NCBI GenBank assembly: GCA_000421065.1
Contig: ATWD01000001.1
Location: 1,294,001-1,358,000, forward strand
DNA length: 64,000 nucleotides
Direction: 5' to 3'
Source: Acidobacteriaceae bacterium TAA 166
GTDB taxonomy: Bacteria > Acidobacteriota > Terriglobia > Terriglobales > Acidobacteriaceae
This document shows, piece after piece, positions 7,580-14,977 of this stretch. Position 1 is the first letter of the stretch. Every line of letters starts with the position of its first letter. Made by a program: the position numbers and the translations under genes. The notes beneath the pieces were generated by a model. That model did not search any database. It was given only the letters and a program-made list of their open reading frames with translations, and was not told the DNA's origin.

Positions 7580-9196
7580 CTATCGTTTCAAAAGATCCAC
7601 CGGCTCATTCACATCCTCAATGCGGAAGTGACGAGCCAGCGCCGGGTGCCGCTCGGCGACAGCCCGGTACATCTCCCAAGCCACGCGGCGGTAGCTGAAG
7701 TGTCCAGCCACGCCCGAGCGCAGCTCCGCGATGTACAACGCCTCGGCGAAGTCCATCTTGAACATCGCGCGGCAGCGCACGCCCAGCGGAAGGCAGTACT
7801 GCGCCGACTGGGCCGCCTCAGGCACGCCCGAGTCGCGCAGAGCGCGGTAGGTGGCGAGCGACTGGTCCATCGCGGCCTTGTAGTCTGCGGCGAGACCGGC
7901 CTGCTCGAGCGTCGGCTGGCCCGGGCACACCGGCTCTTCGTATCCATGCAGGTCGGTGAACGATTGCAGCAGCTGGACGCAGCGGCGGTGACGGTGCATG
8001 TCGCGGAAGCCGCCGATGTCCATCAGGATGTCGAAGCGCATTCCCTGCCCGGCGCTGAAGGCCCGCAGAAGCTCATCGTAGCGTCCGCGATGCTTCGTTC
8101 CCAGCGCGATCAGCTCATCGCGCCGCGCCCCATCGAGCGCTGCAACGTTGCTGCGCAACTGGCGGTAGCTGTAGTGGCAGTTCGGGTAGAGCAGAGAGGT
8201 CGCGAGCTCCACCTCGAGCGGCTCGCTGTCGTCGAGCAGATCGACCACCGGGGCAGGATCGATCGGCTGGCCCTGCATCAGCTCCGCGACGGCCTGCGTG
8301 AGCTCGGCACGGCTCTGCTCAAGGTAAGCGTTCGGCGTCGCATACTTCACCAGCGTGGGAGCGGCGGCCACCGGCCGCATCAGCATCCCAACCGCGCGCT
8401 CGCCGCACGTGTCGTCGACCGAGCCGATCTCGTCACACAGCACCTGGGCATCGGCGTGGTAGACGTTCCAGGCGGGCTCGGTCGCGGCGCGGCGCAGCTT
8501 CTCGGCGATCTGCCGCACTTCGGCGAACGGGCTGGTCAGAAGGCGGGAGACCTGCGTCTCGAGCGTCCTTGCATTCACGATCTGGCCCAGGGAGGTGTTG
8601 GTCGCGAGCGGCAGAAGGTAGCGCGCGGCGTCGAAGGCCCGGGCCTTGAGCGTCCGCTCGTAGGCCTCGGGCTTCATCTCCTCGGGCTTCGGAACCGCGC
8701 CCTTGAGCGCTTCGAGCATTCCCGCGCTTACGCTCTGGTAGGCGAGGAAGAGGGCCTCGATCGCGCCGGTGAATCGCGGGGTCTCGGAGGAGAGCTCGGG
8801 CGTGTACCAGCCGGAGCGGCGGAAGTCCTGGTATCGGGTCGAACGCTCCTGGCCGTCCCAGCGCTGCTCGTCGACCAGATCGATGGCGGCCAGCAGGCTC
8901 AGCCGCTCGATGGCGAAGGGAATGTGCGCGAGGTCGGCGATGGAACGGTGGCCGTACTGGAAGTAGAAGGTGTTGAGGAACTGCTCGGCGCGCTGGGCGC
9001 TGATCTCGACCAGCGACTCCTTCATGCTGAGGGACGAGCGGGAGTATTTGGCCATCGCGTAGGCCAGAATCTCGGGGTCTGCGCCGTGGATCGCGTAGAC
9101 GTCGGTCTCGCTGGGGGAGGGGGCCGTGCCGTCTGCGTGGGCTGCCTGGGCCTGGATGGAGGCGGTCTTCTTCATCTTCTTCTCGGTGCCGGACAT
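7580..9196 (-). CDS. thyX: FAD-dependent thymidylate synthase, double-length
   Basis: ThyX makes dTMP from dUMP with methylene-tetrahydrofolate and FAD. This 538-residue protein is about twice the length of single-domain ThyX and reads as two ThyX-like halves. The first has YGHRSIADLAHIPFAIERLS and the substrate-type ERSTRYQDF. The second has YSYRQLRSNVAALD, an RHRRCVQLLQSF signature-like segment, and LGVRCRAMFKMDFAEALYIAELR near the end. The canonical RHRxxSxxxxSxR motif is degenerate and split between the halves. The start at 9196 is chosen because TGAGG sits 7 bases upstream. Upstream in-frame codons overlap the divergent fabG promoter region. It is the only thymidylate synthase in the window. 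Confidence 0.8.
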   Translation of the reverse strand: MSGTEKKMKKTASIQAQAAHADGTAPSPSETDVYAIHGADPEILAYAMAKYSRSSLSMKESLVEISAQRAEQFLNTFYFQYGHRSIADLAHIPFAIERLSLLAAIDLVDEQRWDGQERSTRYQDFRRSGWYTPELSSETPRFTGAIEALFLAYQSVSAGMLEALKGAVPKPEEMKPEAYERTLKARAFDAARYLLPLATNTSLGQIVNARTLETQVSRLLTSPFAEVRQIAEKLRRAATEPAWNVYHADAQVLCDEIGSVDDTCGERAVGMLMRPVAAAPTLVKYATPNAYLEQSRAELTQAVAELMQGQPIDPAPVVDLLDDSEPLEVELATSLLYPNCHYSYRQLRSNVAALDGARRDELIALGTKHRGRYDELLRAFSAGQGMRFDILMDIGGFRDMHRHRRCVQLLQSFTDLHGYEEPVCPGQPTLEQAGLAADYKAAMDQSLATYRALRDSGVPEAAQSAQYCLPLGVRCRAMFKMDFAEALYIAELRSGVAGHFSYRRVAWEMYRAVAERHPALARHFRIEDVNEPVDLLKR

Positions 9197-9287
9197 AGTG
9201 AACCTCAGGATACGTGATGCGGCCGGCGGGCGCTCAGGTTCAGAGAACTGATTCGTATAATCGATCTTGTTGGTTTTACGGAGGTAC

Positions 9288-10034
9288 ATGAGCACACTCA
9301 GCGGTCGCGTTGCATTGGTTACGGGAGCTTCTCAGGGGATTGGACGGGCGGTGGCGCTCGAACTGGCGCGGCGGGGGGCGCAGGTCGCGCTCGCCGCGAG
9401 GAATACGGAGAAGCTGGCGGAGGTCGAAGCTGAAATTGCTGCGGCGGGAGGGACGTCGAAGTCCTTCGCGCTCGACGTCGCGAGCGAAGAGTCCATCAAG
9501 GACGGAGCCAAGGCGGTGCTCGCGCACTTCGGCAAGGTCGAGATCCTGGTCAACAACGCGGGCATCACCCGCGACATGCTTTCGATGCGGATGAAGCTGG
9601 CGGACTGGAACGACGTTCTTTCGACCAACCTGACCGGTGCCTTCCTGCTGTCGCAGGCGCTGACCATGCAGATGGTGAAGAATCGATGGGGCCGCATCAT
9701 CAACATCACTTCGGTGGTGGGGGAGATGGGGCAGGCGGGGCAGGCGAACTATGCCGCCTCGAAGGCCGGGCTGATCGGCCTGACGAAGTCGCTGGCGCGC
9801 GAGCTGGCCAGCCGGACGATCACGGTCAACGCGGTCGCTCCGGGCTTCATTGAGACAGCCATGACGGAGGCCCTGACGGAGGAGCAGAAGCAGGCCAACG
9901 CGCAGTACATTCCTCTGGGCCGGGTCGGAACCACGGCCGAGGTCGCTTATGCGGTCGCGTTTCTGGCGTCGGAGGAGGCCGCGTACATCACCGGCCACAC
10001 GCTTGACGTGAACGGCGGCATGCACATGGGGTAG
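9288..10034 (+). CDS. fabG: 3-oxoacyl-[acyl-carrier-protein] reductase
   Basis: A short-chain dehydrogenase of 248 residues. FabG reduces 3-oxoacyl-ACP with NADPH in fatty-acid elongation. The cofactor loop is TGASQGIG near residue 13, followed by LVNNAG. The catalytic serine lies in ITSVVGEMG, with Tyr and Lys in NYAASKAG. The C-terminal TGHTLDVNGGMHM matches FabG rather than generic dehydrogenases. The start at 9288 has ACGGAGG 3-9 bases upstream; an in-frame ATG at 9267 lies in the divergent promoter region and is less likely. The gene stands alone here rather than in a fab cluster, so a specialised SDR function is a remote alternative. A strong terminator follows about 120 bp downstream. 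Confidence 0.9.
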   Translation: MSTLSGRVALVTGASQGIGRAVALELARRGAQVALAARNTEKLAEVEAEIAAAGGTSKSFALDVASEESIKDGAKAVLAHFGKVEILVNNAGITRDMLSMRMKLADWNDVLSTNLTGAFLLSQALTMQMVKNRWGRIINITSVVGEMGQAGQANYAASKAGLIGLTKSLARELASRTITVNAVAPGFIETAMTEALTEEQKQANAQYIPLGRVGTTAEVAYAVAFLASEEAAYITGHTLDVNGGMHMG

Positions 10035-10048
10035 TCCCCTTTATTTGC

Positions 10049-10147
10049 GCAAAGTCTTCTAGAAATTAGACTTAGCGGCGGACTTCTGACGCAAAGTATT
10101 CCATAATAAGAACTTACTGGTAAAGTATTGGAAAAATAATGACTTAG
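10049..10147 (+). repeat. Family B direct repeats (three CAAAGT units)
   Basis: Three units of 26-28 nt follow fabG: GCAAAGTCTTC...GACTTAGC (10049-10076), GCAAAGTATTCC...AACTTAC (10091-10117) and TAAAGTATTGG...GACTTAG (10121-10147). The first is followed by CGGCGGACTTC. A matching unit including that extension occurs at 61987. The function is unknown. They are AT-rich against the background. Confidence 0.7.
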
Positions 10148-10151
10148 TGCG

Positions 10152-10183
10152 AAATAAGCCTCGGAGACTTCCGAGGCTTATTT
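10152..10183. terminator. Strong bidirectional terminator after fabG
   Basis: A perfect 14-bp stem AAATAAGCCTCGGA / TCCGAGGCTTATTT with a GACT loop, ending in a T run on the plus strand and its A mirror on the other. It lies 118 bp past fabG, after the family B units. Confidence 0.85.
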
Positions 10184-10300
10184 GCTGTGGCTCTAAGTTT
10201 AACACCGGCCAAGGGGAGAATCGGCGCGGCGGATGTGCTTTGTTTTGTTTTATTTTCGTGGAGATGGGGGTTGACAGCTCTGCGGTTCCGGGTGAGAGGA

Positions 10301-10370
10301 CCTCAGGGGCTGAAGTCCCCTTTCTTTCCTTTCTTCTGGCGGCACGGCTGAAGCCGTGCCCTTAACAAGG
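10301..10370. repeat. Family C two-hairpin repeat (C-1)
   Basis: It has the layout CCTCAGGGGCTGAAGTCCCC, a T/C-rich linker, then a perfect hairpin GGCACGGCTGAAGCCGTGCC and CTTAAC. A second copy with the same order lies at 62496. Confidence 0.7.
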
Positions 10371-10400
10371 CTGATTGTGCGCGGCAGCGATTGTGCGCCG

Positions 10401-10434
10401 CAGCGCGAGCCCACTGCGCTCAGCCGACAGGCCA
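10401..10434. repeat. Family A repeat, short fragment (A-04)
   Basis: Shows CAGCGCGAGCCCACTGCGCT followed by CAGCCGACAGGCCATC, the two ends joined without the internal arms. Confidence 0.6.
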
Positions 10435-10585
10435 TCCTCTGATTACCTTTAGGTCAATAGCAGCAGTGGTTCCAAGGGGTGCCGGGATTCAAGTAAAGGT
10501 TAAGGTTTTGTGGCGCAACTCCACTGGTTAGAAGAAGGGGACGAACCTTGGCTGGTACAAAACGATGGTCCCCGGAAACTTACAG

Positions 10586-10614
10586 TTGACCCCTTCGCCG
10601 GAGCTGTTTACTTT
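10586..10614 (+). promoter_or_regulatory. Sigma-70-like promoter for the XRE regulator
   Basis: TTGACC (10586-10591), 17-bp spacer, TACTTT (10609-10614). The expected start of transcription (about 10621) coincides with the ATG at 10622, predicting a leaderless mRNA. Confidence 0.5.
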
Positions 10615-10621
10615 GTGGGTA

Positions 10622-11035
10622 ATGGCCGACATGCAAACGTTTCCCTCCGAAATGAACCAAGAGACCCCCGAGGATCTCTCGATTGCGATGAATATTGGGA
10701 GCACTATCCGGGGCTACCGGCTCCAAAAAGGGATGTCCCAGGGCGATATCGAGAAGCGGACGGGGCTGCTGCGCTGTTATCTCTCTCGGGTCGAGAACGG
10801 CCATACGATTCCTTCGCTCGAGACGCTGCAGAAGATTGCTCGCGCTCTCGACCTGCAGCTGGCGGAGTTCTTTGCCGAGGAGATGGTGAGCAAGGAGATG
10901 TCGTCGCTGCACCTAAAAGAGGACGAGATCCGGTTTCTGACCCAGATCCAGAGATACTCGGCCAACCTGGGGGAGAGCGACCGCAGGCTGCTGCTGGCCA
11001 TGGTGCGGAAGTTTGCGCAGACGGCGGTGAGCTAA
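10622..11035 (+). CDS. XRE-family helix-turn-helix transcriptional regulator
   Basis: A 137-residue protein with an N-terminal Cro/C1-type DNA-binding domain: IGSTIRGYRLQKGMSQGDIE, then the recognition helix region RTGLLRCYLSRVENGHTIPS, then LETLQKIARALDLQLAEFF. After residue 80 comes a charged segment and a helical tail (SDRRLLLAMVRKFAQ) that could serve dimerisation. It has no sensing domain. The start is uncertain: ATG at 10622 fits the promoter, while 10631 and 10652 are in-frame alternatives, and none has a good ribosome site. Small stand-alone XRE proteins like this are common in acidobacteria (general knowledge). The target is unknown; it is monocistronic. Confidence 0.8.
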   Translation: MADMQTFPSEMNQETPEDLSIAMNIGSTIRGYRLQKGMSQGDIEKRTGLLRCYLSRVENGHTIPSLETLQKIARALDLQLAEFFAEEMVSKEMSSLHLKEDEIRFLTQIQRYSANLGESDRRLLLAMVRKFAQTAVS

Positions 11036-11074
11036 GCGCGTCGACATATTTTTTCCTTTTGGGATAAAAGACAA

Positions 11075-11250
11075 GCGCTGCCGCGCGGGCCCACTACGCG
11101 TGGGGCGGTCACTTCGTGACGCGTATACCGGCTTCGCCGTGGCCTCCCTTTGGTCGGCATAAACATCTTCGCAAGCGACCAACGGGAGCCTCACCCCGAA
11201 GGGGATATACGCGTCACGAAGTGACCGCCCCACGCGTAGTGGACCCGGCA
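11075..11250. repeat. Family A repeat, complete archetype (A-05)
   Basis: The cleanest copy. The left arm (GGGCCCACTACGCG, TGGGGCGG, TCACTTCGTGACGCGTATA) is almost exactly the reverse complement of the right arm (TATACGCGTCACGAAGTGA, CCGCCCCACGCGTAGTGG). Inner stems are GGCTTCGCC, CCTCCCTTTGGTCG with CGACCAACGGGAGC, and CCCCGAAGGGG. The whole unit could fold as one long hairpin. Confidence 0.9.
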
Positions 11251-11286
11251 TTGGTTTTGTGTTGGGGGAGATCTCTGGCGCTTCAG

Positions 11287-11330
11287 CCCACCTTAGTGAC
11301 GATAAGGCCGTCGCGAAGATGGGGCACCCG
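11287..11330. repeat. Family E hairpin repeat (E-1)
   Basis: CCCACCTTAG ... GCGAAGATGGGGCACCCG, forming a stem by CCCAC/GTGGG-type pairing. It lies 36 bp after a family A copy. Confidence 0.6.
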
Positions 11331-11453
11331 GTCTTTCGTCCCTGTCGGCCTGGTTGCAATATTGTCTTGAAGAGTGGGCTTTTCTGCATCCTGCTTTATT
11401 TTTATGAGGACGCTTTCTTAAACGAACGAACGGGCAGGAGCGAAAGGAAGGGC

Positions 11454-13031
11454 ATGTCGGAGACGAAGGAACAGGGCTCGAGGGCAGCAGCCGCCACGCA
11501 GGCCGGAACAACGAGGCGCGATTTTCTGCAGGCATCGCTGGCGATTGCGGGAAGCGCGGCGGTCTCCAATGTATCCCCGGCCCTGGCAGGAGCCCAGACG
11601 AAACAGAAGCGTCCCAACCTGGTGTTCTTTCTGGGAGAGGGGCAGCGCGCGGATGCGCTTTCGGCTGCCGGTCATCCGATCCTGAAGACGCCGAACCATG
11701 ACCGTATCGGAAAAGAAGGCATTCGTTTCACCAATGCCTTTTGCACCAATGCGCTCTGTGCCCCTGCGCGCGCGACGGCGCTGACGGGGATGTACTCGCG
11801 CTCGACCGGAGCTCTGGACAACACGAAGAGCCATATCCCGATGGCCGCCGATATTCCTCTCTTCACGGAGATTCTGCAGAAGGCAGGGTACGAGGTCGCG
11901 ATTCTGGGCAAGATCCATACCCGCAATGGAGTGGAGGAGAGGAACTGGGACTACTACTTCGGGCACAACGATCCCAGCAACGATTATGCCAATCCCCTGT
12001 TCAAGGAGGGTCGCAAGGGGCAGGTGGGGCCGCAGAAGCGATATATGGGTGTCTATCCCGACGACCTGACGACGGATCGGGCGATCGCCTGGATGGAGGA
12101 AGACCGCGGAGATAAGCCCTTCTGCATGCTGGTCTGGTTTGTCGCTCCGCATGAGCCCTTCTTTCGCCCGCGCCGCCATGCGGATCTTTATAACGGCGTG
12201 CCGGTGGCGAAGCCCGCGAACTTCGACGACGACCTGAAGGGATATCCGGGCAAGCCGAAGAGCTTCGTCGAGGCGGAGAACAAGCTGGGGACCACCTCGT
12301 CGCATGTGGCCTGCGGCTCGCTGGAGGGAGTGGCGAAGGACTACTATGCCGGCCTGGTGGCGGTGGACGACAATATCGGGCGCATCCTCGACTATCTGGA
12401 GAAGAAGAAGATCCTTGACGATACGGCGATTCTGCAGACCTCGGACCATGGATATTTTCTGGGCGAGTGGAGGCTCTTCGACAAGCGCCTGATGCATGAA
12501 CCATCGATCCGGGTTCCGTTCCAGGTGCGCTATCCCTGGCGGATTCCGGCAGGTTCGGTGCGCGAGGAGATGGTGCTGGACACGGACATTGCGCCTACGC
12601 TGCTCGATCTTGCGGGGATTCCCGCGCCGGCGCACATGCAGGGGAAGAGTATTCTGCCGCTGGCGAAGGGCAAGGATGCGGAGTTTCGCAGGGAGTGGTA
12701 CTACGAGTATTACGAGTGGCCTAATCCGGAGAAGGTGGCACCGCATCGCGGCATCCGGACGGAGCGGTACAAGCTGATCCAGTACGTCATGGACCCTTCG
12801 GAGGGCGAGCTTTACGATCTTCAAGCCGATCCGGGGGAGAATCATAATCTGTATGGCAGGCCGGAGCAGTCTGCGCTGCGGGCGCAGCTGACGGAGCGGA
12901 TGAAGGTCCTGCGGGAGCGAGTTCCGGAGCGTAAGGAAGAAGCTGGCCTGCCGGCCGGGCCCACTGCGCTCTGCCACCCCACAAACGAAGACCTGTTTGT
13001 GGGGACCCCGGTACGGGCGGTCCCTTCGTGA
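11454..13031 (+). CDS. Tat-exported sulfatase with repeat-encoded C-terminus
   Basis: A 525-residue family S1 sulfatase, an exported hydrolase of sulfate esters. A twin-arginine leader TTRRDFLQASLAIAGSA is followed by the propeptide. The catalytic signature is NALCAPARATALTG with Cys102, the residue converted to formylglycine (CxPxR). Later metal/active-site segments include LGKIHTRNG, SDHGYFLGEW and the C-terminal ERYKLIQYVMDPSEGELYDL. The start at 11454 has AAGGAAG 3-9 bases upstream. The family normally ends near the RERVPERK region. Here codons 498-525 and the stop lie inside a family A repeat, giving a 28-residue tail with sequence found in repeat-crossing open frames elsewhere. Substrate unknown. 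No maturase is in the window. Confidence 0.88.
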   Translation: MSETKEQGSRAAAATQAGTTRRDFLQASLAIAGSAAVSNVSPALAGAQTKQKRPNLVFFLGEGQRADALSAAGHPILKTPNHDRIGKEGIRFTNAFCTNALCAPARATALTGMYSRSTGALDNTKSHIPMAADIPLFTEILQKAGYEVAILGKIHTRNGVEERNWDYYFGHNDPSNDYANPLFKEGRKGQVGPQKRYMGVYPDDLTTDRAIAWMEEDRGDKPFCMLVWFVAPHEPFFRPRRHADLYNGVPVAKPANFDDDLKGYPGKPKSFVEAENKLGTTSSHVACGSLEGVAKDYYAGLVAVDDNIGRILDYLEKKKILDDTAILQTSDHGYFLGEWRLFDKRLMHEPSIRVPFQVRYPWRIPAGSVREEMVLDTDIAPTLLDLAGIPAPAHMQGKSILPLAKGKDAEFRREWYYEYYEWPNPEKVAPHRGIRTERYKLIQYVMDPSEGELYDLQADPGENHNLYGRPEQSALRAQLTERMKVLRERVPERKEEAGLPAGPTALCHPTNEDLFVGTPVRAVPS

Positions 13032-13173
13032 CGCGTATTTGGCCCTTTGGGGTGAGGCTCCCGTTGGTCGCTTGCGAAGATGTTTGCGCCGAACCGAAGG
13101 GAGGCCCACGGCGAAGCCGGTATACACCCCACGAAGTGGGCGCCCCACGCGTAGTGGGCCCGCGCGGCAGCGC
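12946..13173. repeat. Family A repeat, full copy overlapping a coding end (A-06)
   Basis: It starts GCCTGCCGGCCGGGCCC, carries the module CCCCACAAACGAAGACC / TGTTTGTGGGG on the left, and ends GGGCCCGCGCGGCAGCGC. Its first 86 bases are read as the end of the sulfatase gene. It ends 12 bases before the rhomboid stop. Confidence 0.9.
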
Positions 13174-13184
13174 TCTTCTTATGC

Positions 13185-14063
13185 CTAGCGGAGCTTGGCG
13201 ATCCAGTAGCCGAAGAGGGTGAGCAGGAACGCGGCGCAGGCGAAGGTGATCTTCTGACGGTTGAGATAGCGGACGCGGCCGCTGGTCATGCGGGGAACGA
13301 GCGGGACGCCCAGCGCGAGGCCGGAGAGAAAGCCTCCGACGTGGGCGGAATTGTCAATGCGGATGACGGGAAGGATGACCGTCGCCAGGCCGATGACCAG
13401 GTTGAGGCCGGCGAACTGGATGACGGAGCGGCGGAGACGGTGGAGCTCGAAGGCCGGGATGGGAAGATTGCGGTTGGAGAGCAGCACGATGAGGATTCCG
13501 GCGATGCCGAAGACGGCTCCCGAGGCGCCGGCGCCGACGGAGATGAAGTCGTGCAGGACGATGTTGACGAGGAGGCTGAGCAGGTTTCCGGCGATGCCGG
13601 TGAGCAGGTAGACGGCGATCATGCCCCAAGGGCCGAGGAGAGGCTCGCCCAGGAGGCCGAGGTTCCAGAGACACCACATGTTGGTGAGCAGGTGGATGAG
13701 GCCGACGTGGACGAAGGTGGCGGTGAGCAGGCGGTGCCACTGGCCGTGGAGGACCAGGGCGGGGATATTGGCTCCGAAGTGAATGAGCTGGACTGGGGTG
13801 GGGTTGGCGGGATCGACGCCGTGGAGGATCATCCAGACGAAGACGGCGCAGTTGACGCCGAGGAGGAGGTAGGTTCCAGGAGCGGAGAGGATGGATCGGG
13901 TACCGCGGCGGCGCGGAGGGTCCTCGGCGATGTAGGCGCCGGGAGGGTCGACTGGACCTGTGGGCTCGACCTGGGCGAAGGGCCGGAGGCCGGGATCGGC
14001 GGTGTAGCCGGGACGTGAGCCCGGGGGAAGGACCTCGCCTTCGGCTGGGTTGGGAGAGGACAT
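13185..14063 (-). CDS. Rhomboid-family intramembrane serine protease
   Basis: A 292-residue membrane protease with a proline-rich cytoplasmic N-terminus of about 60 residues, then six or seven hydrophobic segments. The family HxxN-type element HLLTNMWCLWNLG is at 124-136. The catalytic serine is Ser181 in GAGASGAVFG (GxSG) and the catalytic histidine is His241 in NSAHVGGFLSG. These are the rhomboid dyad, so it should be active. The first segment, TYLLLGVNCAVFVWMIL, begins at about residue 64. It is convergent with the sulfatase, separated by a repeat. The natural substrate is unknown. Confidence 0.9.
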   Translation of the reverse strand: MSSPNPAEGEVLPPGSRPGYTADPGLRPFAQVEPTGPVDPPGAYIAEDPPRRRGTRSILSAPGTYLLLGVNCAVFVWMILHGVDPANPTPVQLIHFGANIPALVLHGQWHRLLTATFVHVGLIHLLTNMWCLWNLGLLGEPLLGPWGMIAVYLLTGIAGNLLSLLVNIVLHDFISVGAGASGAVFGIAGILIVLLSNRNLPIPAFELHRLRRSVIQFAGLNLVIGLATVILPVIRIDNSAHVGGFLSGLALGVPLVPRMTSGRVRYLNRQKITFACAAFLLTLFGYWIAKLR

Positions 14064-14186
14064 GAGTTCTATGTCTACCTTAACAAACCCGGGGTTCTCG
14101 CGGGTAGGATCCGTAGGTGGGATCCTTTAGGATCCTTGCCCGCTTGTGAAACTATCGGGCGGGCTTGGCTTCAAGCGGCCGAGGTT

Positions 14187-14681
14187 TCAGGCGGGCTTGG
14201 TCTTGGTGAAACGGTCGCGGAGGTTGGAGGGGATGCGCTGTTGAACGATCTCGCCGAGATAGCCGGGGAGTGGGGTGGCGATCGCGACCAGGACCCAGAG
14301 CAGAGCCGAGAGCACGACACCGATGATCGCGACGGCCTCGAGCGAGATGGCGACGGCGTGGGTCTGGTAAAGATGGACCTCGACCTTGCCGATATGGGTG
14401 GCAAGCTCGACGCGATGGATGATGACCGCGGCCAGGAGGAAGGCGGCGATGGAGAGGGTGCTGATGGAGATCAGCAGGACGTCGATGGTGCGGGCGATGC
14501 GCTGGCGGCGGCGGCAGCCGCTGCACTCGGAGAGGTGCTGCTCGTAGTCGGTGCGCATGGCCGGGGAGAGGCCGGAGATGTCGTAGCGCCAGCCGGAGAG
14601 GATATCCCCTACGACCTGATCGGTGCAGGCCGTGGAATGCTTTTGCCGCTGGGCTCCCGATCCTGATGCAAACTTTTTCAT
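14187..14681 (-). CDS. Small membrane protein with zinc-finger-like N-terminal motif
   Basis: A 164-residue protein. The N-terminal 60 residues contain a conserved-looking HLSECSGCRRR (HxxxCxxC), the pattern of zf-HC2-type anti-sigma domains, preceded by an amphipathic DYEQ segment. Two transmembrane segments follow (IDVLLISISTLSIAAFLLAAVI and AVAIIGVVLSALLWVLVAIA). The C-terminus is basic and cytoplasmic or periplasmic. No sigma factor gene is adjacent, which is unusual for an anti-sigma factor, so this may be an unrelated membrane protein with the same metal-binding knuckle. Function unknown. Confidence 0.6.
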   Translation of the reverse strand: MKKFASGSGAQRQKHSTACTDQVVGDILSGWRYDISGLSPAMRTDYEQHLSECSGCRRRQRIARTIDVLLISISTLSIAAFLLAAVIIHRVELATHIGKVEVHLYQTHAVAISLEAVAIIGVVLSALLWVLVAIATPLPGYLGEIVQQRIPSNLRDRFTKTKPA

Positions 14682-14854
14682 TGTTTCTTCAGACTCATTC
14701 TATCGTGTTTGATCCAACAGGGGCCTGAAAAGATGCGCGAAAGGGTGGCTCGGGCGATAACCGTACATTCCTCTTCGGAGAGACGGCTTGGAAGGGGAAA
14801 GCCAGAGCGGTCTTTTGTGAAGAGATTGGACTCCATTCAGGAGCGGAAGCTAAA

Positions 14855-14914
14855 GCCGGTACACGCGTCACGAAGTGACCGCCCCACGCGTAGTGGGCCC
14901 GCGCAGCAGCGCCT
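14855..14914. repeat. Family A repeat, right-half fragment (A-07)
   Basis: Contains GCCGGTACACGCGTCACG, AAGTGACCGCCCCACGCG and TAGTGGGCCCGCGCAGCAGCG only. The left half is missing. Confidence 0.75.
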
Positions 14915-14977
14915 GTCTTTTGCCTCAGAGAATTTGTCGATACGCCCTAAAGGTTCTCGTCTTCCAAAGCTTCTTTT

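Noticed and set aside
7478..9217. 579-residue open frame antisense to thyX
   Set aside because: Composition typical of a GC-rich complement frame, and thyX motifs are on the other strand.
11418..13148. 576-residue open frame antisense to the sulfatase
   Set aside because: Passes through a family A repeat and mirrors the real gene; no domain.
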